64,000 nt of DNA from Zhengella sedimenti (lineage in GTDB: Bacteria > Pseudomonadota > Alphaproteobacteria > Rhizobiales > Rhizobiaceae). Under the pieces are notes generated by a model. That model ran no database searches and was not told the origin of the DNA. It saw only the letters and a program-made list of their open reading frames with translations. Position 1 is the first letter of the stretch; each line of letters starts with the position of its first letter. The position numbers were made by a program, and so were the translations under genes. Below, in pieces: positions 1 through 9,375 of the stretch. The stretch lies in NCBI RefSeq assembly GCF_046506625.1, contig NZ_JBKFFP010000004.1, positions 357,360 through 421,359 of the forward strand, given 5' to 3'.

Positions 1-59
1 GCATCCACCAGGAGCGGCGCCACAGATTCCCTGCCCACTATGCCGACGATTCCGCACAT
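1..59 (-). CDS. glmS: GlmS, glutamine-fructose-6-phosphate aminotransferase (5' end only)
   Basis: Read on the minus strand, the first 19 codons give MCGIVGIVGRESVAPLLVD, the N-terminus of GlmS. Cys2, exposed after removal of Met1, is the glutaminase nucleophile. The enzyme makes glucosamine-6-phosphate from fructose-6-phosphate and glutamine, the first step towards UDP-GlcNAc. The rest of the gene lies left of the window. glmU lies about 200 bp upstream on the same strand, the usual glmU-glmS order, which supports the call despite the short fragment. Confidence 0.93.
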   Translation of the reverse strand, partial: MCGIVGIVGRESVAPLLVD

Positions 60-148
60 GCCGTTTCCGTGCCTTCCTGTATCCGGAGAGTTCCGTCACC
101 CCACGCGGGTCGATAGCAGGACGGAACGCCGAAGCCAAAATCACAATC

Positions 149-179
149 CGTTTCAGCGGGTTTCATCCAGGCTGAAACG
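149..179. other. Hairpin in the glmU-glmS intergenic space
   Basis: Nine-base inverted repeat (CGTTTCAGC at 149-157, GCTGAAACG at 171-179) with a 13-base loop, lying between the end of glmU and the start of glmS. No T-tract follows on the minus strand, so it is not a clear intrinsic terminator. It could be a transcript processing or attenuation structure. Nothing else is seen in 60-262. Confidence 0.4.
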
Positions 180-262
180 CTTCCTTCGTTGGCAGTAGAG
201 CACGTTTCCCATTACCAAATGGACAACGCCTCCGGCCTTTGCTGCCTGTCCGGCGCGCACCG

Positions 263-1624
263 TCATGTCTTCTTCTTCGCCGCCTTCTCGGCCGCGAACC
301 GCTCGCGCAGCCGCGTTGCCAGTCCCGGCTTGTTGTGCTGGCGTCCGCGCGCGAATGCCACCGCGTCGTCCGGCACGTCGTCGGTGACGACGGACCCGGA
401 TGCCACATAGGCATTGGTGCCGATGGCAACCGGCGCCACCAGCGCGGAATTGGAACCGATGAAGGCGCCGGCGCCGATGCGCGTGATGTGCTTGTTGTAG
501 CCGTCATAATTGCAGGTGATCGTGCCCGCCCCGATATTCGCGCCCGGCCCGACCTCGGCATCCCCGACATAGGTCAGGTGGTTGACCTTCGCACCCTCGC
601 CGATCACCGCCTTCTTGACCTCGCAGAAATTGCCGACCTTCGCCCTGGCCTGCAGTTCGGCGCCCGGCCGCAACCGCGCGAACGGTCCAACCGACGCGCC
701 TGCGCCGATGTCCGCCCCCTCCAGATGGCTGAAGGCGTGGATGACTGCCGGTCCGGTGATAGTGACGCCCGGCCCGAACACGACATTGGGCTCGATCACC
801 GTCTCGGCGGCGATCTCGGTGTCCCAGCAGAAGAACACGGTGTCCGGCGCCTGCAGCGTCACGCCGTCAAGCATGGCCTGGCGGCGGCGGCGCTGCTGCC
901 AGATCCTTTCCGCTTCGGCCAGTTCCACCCGGTTGTTGATGCCGAGCACCGATTCGAAAGCAACCTCCGTCGCCACGACGGACAGGCCCTGTTCGCGCGC
1001 GATCGCCACGATGTCGGTCAGGTAATATTCGCCCTTGGCGTTGTCGTTGCCCACCGCGTCGAGAAGCGCCAGCGCGTATGCGCCGGAAATCGCCATCAGC
1101 CCGCCATTGCAGAAGTCGATGGCGCGCTCGGTGTCGCTCGCATCCCTGTCCTCGCGAATCGCGACAAGTTCGCCGTTGTCGACGATCAACCGGCCGTAGC
1201 CGGCCGGATCGGCGGCACGGAAACCCATCACCACCACATGGGCGCCGTCTGCAAGTTTCTGCCGCGCCGCGGTCAGGTCCGCCGGATCGATAAGTGGCGT
1301 GTCGCCGAACATGACAAGCACGTCGTCATGGCCCTTTTCCAGCGCGGCACGTGCGGCGAGCACCGCGTGGGCGGTGCCGAGGCGCTCGGCCTGAAGATAG
1401 GTCTCCGCATTCGGGGCGAAGGGCGCGACCGCGGCGCGCACCGAATCGGCATCGCGACCGACCACCAGCGCCACCTCGCCCGCTCCGGACCGGGCCGCGG
1501 CGCGGACCACATGGGCGGCCATCGGCAGACCGGCGATCTCGTGCAGCACCTTGGAGCGGTTGCTTTTCATCCGGGTGCCTTCGCCGGCCGCCAGGATCAC
1601 CGAAAGGCAGGTTCTTTCGCTCAT
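263..1624 (-). CDS. glmU: GlmU, bifunctional GlcNAc-1-P uridyltransferase / GlcN-1-P acetyltransferase
   Basis: Cytoplasmic enzyme that acetylates glucosamine-1-phosphate and then couples it to UTP, giving UDP-GlcNAc for peptidoglycan and lipid A. At 453 aa it has the family length. The N-terminal Rossmann-like pyrophosphorylase domain opens with LSVILAAGEGTRMKS (residues about 7-21) and its basic residues. The C-terminal half is a left-handed beta-helix of hexapeptide repeats with the acetyltransferase segment VNHLTYVGDAE (near 347-357, containing the catalytic His) and NYDGYNK (near 372). The tail is Lys-rich. It precedes glmS and is probably co-transcribed with it. Confidence 0.97.
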   Translation of the reverse strand: MSERTCLSVILAAGEGTRMKSNRSKVLHEIAGLPMAAHVVRAAARSGAGEVALVVGRDADSVRAAVAPFAPNAETYLQAERLGTAHAVLAARAALEKGHDDVLVMFGDTPLIDPADLTAARQKLADGAHVVVMGFRAADPAGYGRLIVDNGELVAIREDRDASDTERAIDFCNGGLMAISGAYALALLDAVGNDNAKGEYYLTDIVAIAREQGLSVVATEVAFESVLGINNRVELAEAERIWQQRRRRQAMLDGVTLQAPDTVFFCWDTEIAAETVIEPNVVFGPGVTITGPAVIHAFSHLEGADIGAGASVGPFARLRPGAELQARAKVGNFCEVKKAVIGEGAKVNHLTYVGDAEVGPGANIGAGTITCNYDGYNKHITRIGAGAFIGSNSALVAPVAIGTNAYVASGSVVTDDVPDDAVAFARGRQHNKPGLATRLRERFAAEKAAKKKT

Positions 1625-1825
1625 GTCTCATCCCTCGCTGGGCCGGACCGGGCAGCGCCCTGTCAAAGACCCCGTTGCATGGTTTGCCTGCGCATGGTTT
1701 TAAGGCGTTACGCGACCGGCTGGAACGGTTTCCTGCTAGGAATTGGCCCGAGGGTCAACAATCCGTTCAGACGCCGCCTTTTTCGCAGTCCGGCCAAATG
1801 GCCGTCCGTTCAGGAAAGCTCAGTC

Positions 1826-2773
1826 TTGGAAGCCCCCTCGCCCGCCCGCACGGCCATCGCCTTTGCCGTCATGGCCGTCACACCCCTCTTCTTCTCGTCC
1901 AACCTGATCTTCGGCCGCGGCGTGATCGGCGAGGTTGCGCCCTTCACGCTGGCCTTCCTGCGCTGGCTCTTCGTGGCGCTGGCCCTGGCGCCGGTCCTCT
2001 ACCGGCAGCGTGAAGCCGTGGCCGGCATGTTTCGCTCCCATTCGCCGCTGCTCCTCGTGGAGGGTTTTCTCGGCATGTGGATCTGTGGCGCCATCGTCTA
2101 TGTCGCGCTTACCATGACGACAGCGACCAACGGGACGCTCATCTACACCACCTCGCCGGTCATCATCATCATCCTCGAGGCGATCTTCTTCGGTCGCGCC
2201 ATCGGCTGGCGTGAGGCCCTGGGAAGCGTGATCGCCTTTGCCGGCGTCGCCGTGATCGTGCTCAAGGGGGATCTTGCCACCCTGGCGACCCTGACGTTCA
2301 ATCCCGGCGATATCCTGTTCATTCTCGCAGCCATCGCCTGGGCGATCTATTCCGTCCTGATGCGCCGCGACGAGTTCAAGGCCGTGGGCAACATCGCCTC
2401 GCTCGGCATCGTCGCAGCGTTTGGCGCGCTGTGCCTGGCGCCCTTCGCTCTGGTCGAGTTCGTCTCCGGCGCCGCCATGCCCGTGACGCTGACCGCGTGG
2501 GGCAGCATTGCCGGCATCGTGCTCTTCGCCTCGCTGATCGCCTTTGGCGGCTTCCAGTTCGGCGTGCGCGTCCTCGGTCCCTCGCTCGCCGCCGTCTTCA
2601 TGTACCTGCTGCCGCCCTATGGCGTGACGCTGGCGGTCCTGCTGCTGGGCGAGAGCTTCCGGCCCTTCCATGCCGCGGGCATCGTCATGGTCATGGGCGG
2701 CATCATCCTCGCCACCTTCCCGGCACGCTGGCTGGCCGGCAAACTGTCCCGGCCGGCGCAAAAGCGCGCCTGA
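1826..2773 (+). CDS. EamA/DMT-family transporter
   Basis: Inner-membrane protein of about 315 aa with ten predicted hydrophobic helices in two EamA repeats, as in drug/metabolite exporters. The first helix is AFAVMAVTPLFFSSNLIFGR and the second repeat begins near FNPGDILFILAAIAWAIYS. Substrate unknown. The reading frame stays open far upstream because it runs antisense to glmU. The start chosen is TTG at 1826 because it follows AGGAAAG with 7-base spacing and gives the usual family length; no ATG lies in a suitable place. It is divergent from glmU across a 201-bp gap that must hold both promoters. Confidence 0.88.
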   Translation: MEAPSPARTAIAFAVMAVTPLFFSSNLIFGRGVIGEVAPFTLAFLRWLFVALALAPVLYRQREAVAGMFRSHSPLLLVEGFLGMWICGAIVYVALTMTTATNGTLIYTTSPVIIIILEAIFFGRAIGWREALGSVIAFAGVAVIVLKGDLATLATLTFNPGDILFILAAIAWAIYSVLMRRDEFKAVGNIASLGIVAAFGALCLAPFALVEFVSGAAMPVTLTAWGSIAGIVLFASLIAFGGFQFGVRVLGPSLAAVFMYLLPPYGVTLAVLLLGESFRPFHAAGIVMVMGGIILATFPARWLAGKLSRPAQKRA

Positions 2774-2777
2774 GCGG

Positions 2778-3512
2778 TCAGCCGATCTGCTGGAACACGG
2801 GGAAGGTTTCGAGCAGCCAGAAGCTCATCGCCTGCATGCCGCCCGTCATGAAAAGCAGGCCGGCCACCACCAGCAGCGCGCCCATGGCCTTCTCGACCTT
2901 GCCGAGATGCACGCGGAAGCGCGAAAGGAACCGCATGAAGGCGCCCGAAAACACCGCCGCGAGCAGGAAGGGAATGCCGAGCCCGGCGGAGTAGACCGCC
3001 AGCATGGCCGCGCCCTCGCCGGCCGTGTCGCGCGCGCCGGCGAGCGTGAGGATCGAGCCGAGCACCGGCCCGATGCAGGGCGTCCAGCCGAACGCGAAGG
3101 CCAGTCCCATGACATAGGCGGCGGCCAGGCTGGCGGGCTTTCCATCGGCCTGGAAACGCGCCTCGCGCGACAGGAAGGGAATGCGGATGAGGCCGAGGAA
3201 GTTGAGCCCCATGATGATGATGACGATACCGGCGGCAATGGCCAGCGGTTCCTGCCACAGCCTGAGCAGCCGCCCGATGGCATAGGCCGAGGCACCGAGC
3301 GCGATGAACACGGTCGAGAAGCCGGCCACGAAGGCAAGCGAGGCGGCAATCAGCGCCTTGCGCGGCCGCGCGGTTGCGACTCCATCGGCGCGGAAATCGT
3401 CCACGGAAACGCCCGCCATGTAGCACAGGTAGGGCGGCACCAGCGGCAGCACACAGGGCGAAAGAAACGACAATGCACCTGCCCCCAGTGCGCTGAGATA
3501 TCCGTAATCCAT
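2778..3512 (-). CDS. ccdA: CcdA/DsbD-type cytochrome c biogenesis membrane protein
   Basis: About 244 aa, six hydrophobic helices. It carries electrons across the inner membrane to periplasmic thiol reductases used in cytochrome c maturation. The two cysteines of the family are visible: LSFLSPCVLPLVPPYLCYM near the N-terminus and GWTPCIGP in the middle, each in a Pro-containing motif. The start is placed at MDYGYLSALG because upstream codons are not conserved-looking. It ends 4 bp from the convergent EamA gene. No thioredoxin-like partner is adjacent. Confidence 0.93.
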   Translation of the reverse strand: MDYGYLSALGAGALSFLSPCVLPLVPPYLCYMAGVSVDDFRADGVATARPRKALIAASLAFVAGFSTVFIALGASAYAIGRLLRLWQEPLAIAAGIVIIIMGLNFLGLIRIPFLSREARFQADGKPASLAAAYVMGLAFAFGWTPCIGPVLGSILTLAGARDTAGEGAAMLAVYSAGLGIPFLLAAVFSGAFMRFLSRFRVHLGKVEKAMGALLVVAGLLFMTGGMQAMSFWLLETFPVFQQIG

Positions 3513-3596
3513 GCCCTTGCCCCGTTTCTGTCCAGACGGCGAACCTATAGCGCCACCACACTTCACGCGCCAATGACCAAAACGCGAGACAAAATG

Positions 3597-3627
3597 AAAC
3601 AGGCGGCCAGTTCAGGGCCGCCTGTGT
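3597..3627 (-). terminator. Rho-independent terminator of secG
   Basis: Ten-base perfect stem (ACAGGCGGCC at 3599-3608 with GGCCGCCTGT at 3616-3625) and a 7-base loop, 24 bp downstream of the secG stop. On the minus strand it is followed by the T-rich TTTCATTTTG. It separates secG from ccdA. Confidence 0.8.
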
Positions 3628-3648
3628 GATAGGTCTTCGTTGCCGGCC

Positions 3649-4044
3649 TTACTGGCCTGTGGGAACCTGGGATGGCTCCGGCGCCGCACCGCCGGCCGGC
3701 TGTCCGCCTTCGGCTGGCTGCGTATCCAGTTCCCCGCCCAACTGGTCGAGAATGCCGTTGCCGGTGCCCTGCTCACCCTGCTGGGTCTGCTGCGGCACGC
3801 GGTCGAGAATGTCGGTCGGACGCTCGCCGTAGCGTGCGATCAGCGACAGGCCGAGCGAGGTGGCGAAGAAAGCCGCGGCGAGAATGGCCGTGGTCCGCGT
3901 CAGCGCATTGGCCGCGCCGCGCGCCGTCATGAAGCCCGAGCCGCCGCCGATGCCGAGGCCGCCGCCTTCCGAACGCTGCAGCAGCACGACGCCGACAAGC
4001 GCCAGCACGATGATGAGATGAATGACGATGAGGACGGTTTCCAT
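3649..4044 (-). CDS. secG: SecG, preprotein translocase subunit
   Basis: 131 aa, auxiliary subunit of the SecYEG channel in the inner membrane. Two hydrophobic helices (METVLIVIHLIIVLALVGVV, and TTAILAAAFFATSLGLSLIA near residues 52-71) are separated by the family motif LLQRSEGGGLGIGGG with MTARGAANALTR. The C-terminal tail is low-complexity (Gln/Gly/Pro), as usual in alphaproteobacteria. tpiA lies immediately upstream on the same strand, a common arrangement. Confidence 0.96.
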   Translation of the reverse strand: METVLIVIHLIIVLALVGVVLLQRSEGGGLGIGGGSGFMTARGAANALTRTTAILAAAFFATSLGLSLIARYGERPTDILDRVPQQTQQGEQGTGNGILDQLGGELDTQPAEGGQPAGGAAPEPSQVPTGQ

Positions 4045-4191
4045 CGGGGATTTCCGGCCCGCGCGGAAGCGGGCTCTTCATGGTTCTGCATTGAAAGTTG
4101 CGGCTCAATACACGGGATTGCGCCGCAAGGAAAGGGTCACGACCGCTCAAAAACCCATATCGGATCGGCCGGCGGGATTTGCAAGGCCCGG

Positions 4192-4956
4192 CTACATGCT
4201 CATGTAGACTTCCGCGATCCCGAGGAAATCGCTTGCCTTGAGGCTTGCGCCGCCCACCAGCGCGCCGTCGACATTGGCCACGCCCAGCAGTTCGCGCGCA
4301 TTTCCCGGCTTGACCGATCCGCCATAGAGGATGCGCATCCGGCGCGCGGCGTCGCCCAGCAGGTCCTCCAGCCGTTCGCGGATATGCGCATGGGCATCCT
4401 CCACGTCCTGCACCGTGGGGGTCAGGCCCGTGCCGATGGCCCAGACCGGCTCATAGGCAATGACGGTGCCGGCCGCATCGGCGCCAGCCGGAACCGATCC
4501 CTCGACCTGTCGCGTCAGCACGTCGAGCGTCTTGCCGGCCCGCCGCTCGTCCTCGGTCTCGCCGATGCAGATGATCGCGGTCAGACCGGCCCGCCATGCG
4601 GCCTTTGCCTTTGCCGCGACCAGCGCGTCGCTCTCGCCATGATCGCTGCGCCGTTCGGAGTGTCCCACGATGACGAAACGGGCGCCGGCATCCTTGATCA
4701 TCTCGGCGGAAATGTCGCCGGTGTGGGCGCCGGACACGTTGGGATGGCAGTCCTCCCCGCCGGCTGCCACGGATGACGTGGACAGGATGTCGGCAGCGCG
4801 CGAAAGCAGCGTTGCCGGTACGCACAGCAAGCCGTCGCATTCGGCATCGAGCGTCGTGTTGAAGCCGTTGGCGATGGTCCTGATTTCCGGCAATTCCCTG
4901 CCGGTGCCGTTCATCTTCCAGTTTCCTGCCACAAGCGGCTTGATCCCCGGGGTCAT
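4192..4956 (-). CDS. tpiA: TpiA, triosephosphate isomerase
   Basis: 254 aa TIM barrel interconverting dihydroxyacetone phosphate and glyceraldehyde-3-phosphate. Substrate-binding GNWKMNG (residues about 11-17), the electrophilic His in VIVGHSERR (near 96) and the catalytic Glu with flexible loop in AYEPVWAIGTG (near 168) are all present, followed by phosphate-binding LYGGSVKPGN. Divergent from ppiD across 148 bp; secG is downstream. Confidence 0.98.
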   Translation of the reverse strand: MTPGIKPLVAGNWKMNGTGRELPEIRTIANGFNTTLDAECDGLLCVPATLLSRAADILSTSSVAAGGEDCHPNVSGAHTGDISAEMIKDAGARFVIVGHSERRSDHGESDALVAAKAKAAWRAGLTAIICIGETEDERRAGKTLDVLTRQVEGSVPAGADAAGTVIAYEPVWAIGTGLTPTVQDVEDAHAHIRERLEDLLGDAARRMRILYGGSVKPGNARELLGVANVDGALVGGASLKASDFLGIAEVYMSM

Positions 4957-5104
4957 GGTTCCGATATCCTCCTGGTGTGCCGGTCAGGGGCGCCGGATTC
5001 CCGGCCGCCGCCGCATTCGCCCTATACAGCGCCCTTGATCAGGGCTATCAGCCTCACCTAAAACCATTGCGCGCGAACCGCAACCAAGGAATACGGACCA
5101 GTTC

Positions 5105-6994
5105 ATGCTCAACTCCCTTCGAAATGCCGCCGGTACATGGGTCGCAAAGGCACTGCTCATCTTGCTGGTGCTCAGCTTCGCGGTCTGGGGCATTTCCGGT
5201 CAGATCACCAGCGGCTTCAACAGCAATTCGGTGATAGAGGCCGGTGACACCTCCGTTTCCGTCACGGATTACCGTCTGGCCTATGATCGCGAACTTCGGC
5301 TGCTGTCACAGCGCTTCGGCCAGCGAATCACGCGCGAACAGGCCCAGGCGCTGGGTCTGGATCAGCAGGTTCTGTCGCAACTGGTCGCAGGCGCCGTGCT
5401 CGACGAACAGGCCCGCGAAATGGACCTGGGCCTCTCGAAGGACCGCCTTGCCGCCCTGACCGGCGAGGACCCGGCCTTCCAGGGCCCGGACGGACGCTTT
5501 GACCGGCGCGCCTTCGATTACGTCCTGCGCGAAGTGGGCATGCGCCCTGAAGATTACTTGCGCAACCGCCAGCAGGTTGCGGTGCGCCAGCAGATCGTCG
5601 AGGCGGTTTCGGACGGCCTGCGCATCCCGGACACCTTCCTCAAGGCGGCCGCCCTCTATCGCGGCGAGGACCGCACGGTCGAGTTCATCAAGCTGCCCGG
5701 CGCGCTGGTCGAACCGGTCGAACCGCCGGACGAGGCGGCATTGCAGGCCTATTTCGAGGAGAACAAGGCCAACTGGCGCGCGCCCGAGTACCGCCGTATC
5801 AATCATGTCGTCCTCGAACCGCAGGCGATCGCCGATCCGGCCGCCATCACCGACGAACAGGTCCGCGCCGACTACGAGGCCCGCAAGGACCGCTACACGA
5901 CCGCCGAAACCCGCGCCGTCGACCAGCTTGTCTTCAAGTCGCGGGAGGAAGCCGACGCGGCGCGCATGCGCATCACCGGCGGCGCCACCTTCGACGAGGT
6001 GGCTGCCGCAGAGGGAAAGAGCGCGACGGATACCGATCTGGGTACGGTCGAGCGTTCCGCCATCCCCGACGAGCGCATTGCCGAGGCCGCCTTCTCGCTG
6101 GGCGAGAACCAGGTCTCCGGCGTGATTGACGGCACCTTCGGCCCGGTGATCCTGCGTGTGCGGGAGATCAATCCCGCCGACACGAAGCCGCTGGAAGCCG
6201 TTGCCGGCGAGATCCGCAACGAACTCGCGCTCGCCGAGGCCGACCGCATCCTGCTTGACGTCCACGATTCCTACGAGGACGCCCGCGCCGGCGGCGCGAC
6301 GATGGCGGAAGCGGCCCGGCAGCTGAACCTGCCGATGACGACGATAGAGGCGGTCGACCGGACCGGGTTGGCTCCCGACGGCAGCGCTGTGGCGGACATT
6401 CCCGAGCAGGCCGAACTGCTCAAGGCAGCGTTCGAGGCCGAAACGGGCGTGGAAAACCCGCCGCTCAATCACGGCCGCTCCGGTTTCGTCTGGTACGAAG
6501 TGGACGGCGTGACGCCGGCGCGCGACCGCACCCTTGACGAGGTCCGCGATGCGGTGGTGGCGGCATGGACGGCCGACGAGCGCGCTGAGCGGCTGGCTGC
6601 CAGGGCTGGCGAACTGGAAAAGCGCCTTGCCGATGGCGAGACCCTCGACGCCATCGCCGCCGAACTGGATCTGGAAAAGCAGATCAAGCGCGGGCTGAAG
6701 CGCGGCGCCGACGATGCCGATATCGGCAAGGCCGGTGTCACCGCCGCCTTCTCCATCAGGCAGGGCGGCACCGGCCTTGTGCCGGGCCCGTCGTCGCAGA
6801 CGCAGATCCTGTTCCGGGTCACGGAGGTGTTCGAACCGGCTGGCGCATCGGCCGAATCGATTCCCGATGCCGAACGCCAGCAACTGACCGGTGCGTTTTC
6901 AGACGATCTGCTGGAACAGCTTGTCGCCGTGCTGCGCGACAAGTACGCCGTGACCATGGACCGCGGCGCGCTGCAACGGGCCTTGTCCTTCTGA
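5105..6994 (+). CDS. ppiD: PpiD-like periplasmic peptidyl-prolyl isomerase (SurA_N/parvulin)
   Basis: 629 aa. A short cytoplasmic segment, one membrane anchor (WVAKALLILLVLSFAVWGIS, residues about 12-31) and a large periplasmic part: a SurA-type N-terminal helical chaperone region, a parvulin domain at about 235-345 (TRAVDQLVFKSREEADAAR opens it) and a C-terminal helical region. It helps fold exported envelope proteins at the Sec translocon. In Hyphomicrobiales it commonly precedes trpD, as here, 43 bp apart, so it may start the trp-moa-moe transcript. Confidence 0.93.
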   Translation: MLNSLRNAAGTWVAKALLILLVLSFAVWGISGQITSGFNSNSVIEAGDTSVSVTDYRLAYDRELRLLSQRFGQRITREQAQALGLDQQVLSQLVAGAVLDEQAREMDLGLSKDRLAALTGEDPAFQGPDGRFDRRAFDYVLREVGMRPEDYLRNRQQVAVRQQIVEAVSDGLRIPDTFLKAAALYRGEDRTVEFIKLPGALVEPVEPPDEAALQAYFEENKANWRAPEYRRINHVVLEPQAIADPAAITDEQVRADYEARKDRYTTAETRAVDQLVFKSREEADAARMRITGGATFDEVAAAEGKSATDTDLGTVERSAIPDERIAEAAFSLGENQVSGVIDGTFGPVILRVREINPADTKPLEAVAGEIRNELALAEADRILLDVHDSYEDARAGGATMAEAARQLNLPMTTIEAVDRTGLAPDGSAVADIPEQAELLKAAFEAETGVENPPLNHGRSGFVWYEVDGVTPARDRTLDEVRDAVVAAWTADERAERLAARAGELEKRLADGETLDAIAAELDLEKQIKRGLKRGADDADIGKAGVTAAFSIRQGGTGLVPGPSSQTQILFRVTEVFEPAGASAESIPDAERQQLTGAFSDDLLEQLVAVLRDKYAVTMDRGALQRALSF

Positions 6995-7037
6995 GGGGAA
7001 GGACGGCCGGAACCGATCCCGTATCGCGGAGGGGGCG

Positions 7038-8060
7038 ATGAGTGAACTGAAAAGCGCGATAGCCAAGGTGGCAGAGGGCGCGCCGCTGAGCTTCGAGGAA
7101 GCGCGCAATGCCTTCGACATCATGATGTCGGGCAACGCGACGCCCAGCCAGATGGGCGGGTTCCTGATGGCGCTGCGCGTTCGCGGTGAAACGGTGGACG
7201 AGATTTCCGGCGCCGTCTCGACCATGCGCGCCAAGATGGTGCCGGTCGAGGCGCCCGCCGATGCCATCGACATCGTCGGCACGGGGGGCGACGGTTCCGG
7301 CACCTACAACGTCTCCACATGCGCCGCCTTCATCGTCGCCGGCTGCGGCGTGCCCGTCGCCAAGCATGGCAACCGCGCGCTGTCCTCGAAATCCGGCGCG
7401 GCGGACGCCCTCGCGGCGCTTGGCATCAACCTGGAACTTGATCCCGCCGGGATCGCGCGTTGCATCCGCGAGGCCGGACTGGGCTTCATGTTCGCGCCCG
7501 CCCACCATTCCGCCATGCGTTTTGTCGGCCCCACCCGCGTGGAACTGGGAACGCGCACGATCTTCAACCTGCTCGGGCCCCTTTCCAACCCGGCCGGGGT
7601 CAAGCGGCAGCTTGTCGGCGTGTTCGCGCCGCAATGGCTGGAATCGCTGGCCCATGTCCTCAGGGACCTGGGCTCGCAACGGGTCTGGATGGTCCACGGC
7701 GACGGCCTTGACGAGATGACCACCACAGGGGTTACCCATGTTGTGGAACTGAACGAAGGCACGGTGCGCCGTTTCGACGTGACACCTGAGGATGCCGGTC
7801 TGGCGCGCGCATCGCTCGCCGACCTCAAGGGCGGTGACGGCGCCCACAATGCGAAGGCCTTGCGCGGAGTGCTTCAGGGCGAGAAAAACGCCTACCGCGA
7901 CATCGCCCTGCTGAACGCCGGCGCCTCGCTCGTCGTTGCGGACAAGGCGGAAACCGTCGCCGAGGGCGTCGCCATGGCCGCGGCCTCCATCGACGAAGGA
8001 CGTGCCTTCGCCGCGCTGGAACGCCTGGTCGCGGTGTCCAACGCCGGCAAGGAAGCCTGA
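7038..8060 (+). CDS. trpD: TrpD, anthranilate phosphoribosyltransferase
   Basis: 340 aa; transfers phosphoribose from PRPP to anthranilate in tryptophan synthesis. The PRPP loop GTGGDGSGTYNVST (residues about 81-94), the KHGNRALSSKSGAADAL segment (near 109-125) and FAPAHHSAMR (near 154) are intact. A GGAGGGGG run just before the ATG is a strong ribosome site. trpC follows with a 2-bp gap. Confidence 0.98.
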   Translation: MSELKSAIAKVAEGAPLSFEEARNAFDIMMSGNATPSQMGGFLMALRVRGETVDEISGAVSTMRAKMVPVEAPADAIDIVGTGGDGSGTYNVSTCAAFIVAGCGVPVAKHGNRALSSKSGAADALAALGINLELDPAGIARCIREAGLGFMFAPAHHSAMRFVGPTRVELGTRTIFNLLGPLSNPAGVKRQLVGVFAPQWLESLAHVLRDLGSQRVWMVHGDGLDEMTTTGVTHVVELNEGTVRRFDVTPEDAGLARASLADLKGGDGAHNAKALRGVLQGEKNAYRDIALLNAGASLVVADKAETVAEGVAMAAASIDEGRAFAALERLVAVSNAGKEA

Positions 8061-8062
8061 CC

Positions 8063-8878
8063 ATGGCCGATATCCTGAAGAAGATCGAAGCCTACAAACG
8101 CGAGGAAATCGCCGCCGCCAAGGCAGCCCTGCCGCTTGCAGAGGTAAGGGCCAGGGCACGCGATGCCGATGCGCCGCGCGGCTTCCTGAAGGCGCTTGAG
8201 GACCGCAAGGCGGCCACGCGCTTCGGCCTGATCGCCGAGATCAAGAAGGCCAGCCCGTCCAAGGGTCTGATCCGTGCCGATTTCGACCCACCGGCGCTGG
8301 CGCGCGCCTACGAGGCCGGTGGCGCGGCCTGCCTTTCGGTGCTCACCGACAGCCCGAGCTTTCAGGGTGCGCCCGAATTCCTGACGGCCGCGCGTGAGGC
8401 CGTCGCCCTGCCCGCCCTGCGCAAGGATTTCATGTTCGAGCCCTACCAGGTCTGGGAAGCCCGGTCATGGGGCGCCGACTGCATCCTCATCATCATGGCA
8501 AGCCTTTCCGACGGCGAGGCCCGCGCCCTTGAAGAGACGGCTTTCGAAGCGGGCATGGATGCGCTCATCGAGGTCCATGACGAGGCCGAAATGGAGCGCG
8601 CGCTGACCCTCTCCTCCCGCCTGCTCGGGGTGAACAACCGCAATCTGCGCACCTTCGAGGTCAGCCTCGCGACGACCGAGCGCCTGGCCGCGATGGCGCC
8701 GGACGACCGCCTGCTCGTCGGCGAGAGCGGCATCTTCACCCATGACGATTGCACGCGGCTTGCCGGCTGCGGCGTGACGACCTTCCTGGTGGGCGAAAGC
8801 CTGATGCGCCAGGACGATGTGACGGCCGCAACCCGCGCCCTGCTCGAGGGCGGCACCGCCCGCCGGGCTGTGGGCTGA
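8063..8878 (+). CDS. trpC: TrpC, indole-3-glycerol phosphate synthase
   Basis: 271 aa TIM barrel that closes the indole ring of CdRP. The catalytic lysine motif EIKKASPSKG lies at about 58-67, LRKDFMFEPYQVWEAR near 119-134 holds the second lysine, LLGVNNRNL (near 188) the conserved Asn, and LVGESGI (near 219) the phosphate site. Not fused to TrpF. Two bp after trpD and 3 bp before moaC, so translation is probably coupled. Confidence 0.98.
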   Translation: MADILKKIEAYKREEIAAAKAALPLAEVRARARDADAPRGFLKALEDRKAATRFGLIAEIKKASPSKGLIRADFDPPALARAYEAGGAACLSVLTDSPSFQGAPEFLTAAREAVALPALRKDFMFEPYQVWEARSWGADCILIIMASLSDGEARALEETAFEAGMDALIEVHDEAEMERALTLSSRLLGVNNRNLRTFEVSLATTERLAAMAPDDRLLVGESGIFTHDDCTRLAGCGVTTFLVGESLMRQDDVTAATRALLEGGTARRAVG

Positions 8879-8881
8879 GCC

Positions 8882-9364
8882 ATGGCTGACCGTCTCACGC
8901 ATATCGCCGATTCTGGCGAAGCCCACATGGTCGATGTCGGCGACAAGGCCGCGACCACCCGCACGGCCGTTGCGGAAGGCGCGGTGCGAATGAATGCCGG
9001 AACGCTCGCCATGATCCTGGCGGGCAATGCCAAGAAGGGCGACGTGATTGCCACCGCGCGCATCGCCGGCATCATGGCCGCCAAGAAGACGCACGAACTG
9101 GTGCCGCTGTGTCATCCATTGCTGCTGACAAAGGTGACTGTCGACATCGAGCCTGACGACGCCCTGCCCGGCCTTCGCGTACGCGCCCTGGCGCGCGTCA
9201 ACGGCCAGACCGGTGTGGAAATGGAAGCGCTTTCTGCTGTCTCGGTGGCTTGCCTGACGATCTACGACATGGCCAAGGCCGTGGACCGCGGCATGGTGCT
9301 CACCGATATCCGCCTGATCGAGAAACAGGGCGGAAAATCGGGCCATTGGCGCGCAGAGGACTGA
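8882..9364 (+). CDS. moaC: MoaC, cyclic pyranopterin monophosphate synthase
   Basis: 160 aa; acts with MoaA to make cyclic pyranopterin monophosphate, the first molybdenum cofactor intermediate. MVDVGDKAATTRTAVAEG (residues about 16-33), the KKTHELVPLCHPLLLTKV block (near 62-79) and the C-terminal MEALSAVSVACLTIYDMAKA are all conserved. Lies between trpC and moeA in a tight + strand run. Confidence 0.98.
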   Translation: MADRLTHIADSGEAHMVDVGDKAATTRTAVAEGAVRMNAGTLAMILAGNAKKGDVIATARIAGIMAAKKTHELVPLCHPLLLTKVTVDIEPDDALPGLRVRALARVNGQTGVEMEALSAVSVACLTIYDMAKAVDRGMVLTDIRLIEKQGGKSGHWRAED

Positions 9365-9375
9365 GGAAAGAGAAC

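Noticed and set aside
239..1825. Long plus-strand frame running across the whole of glmU into the EamA gene
   Set aside because: It is the antisense shadow of glmU, rich in His/Arg/Asp with no domain. The real transporter begins at TTG 1826 with its own ribosome site.
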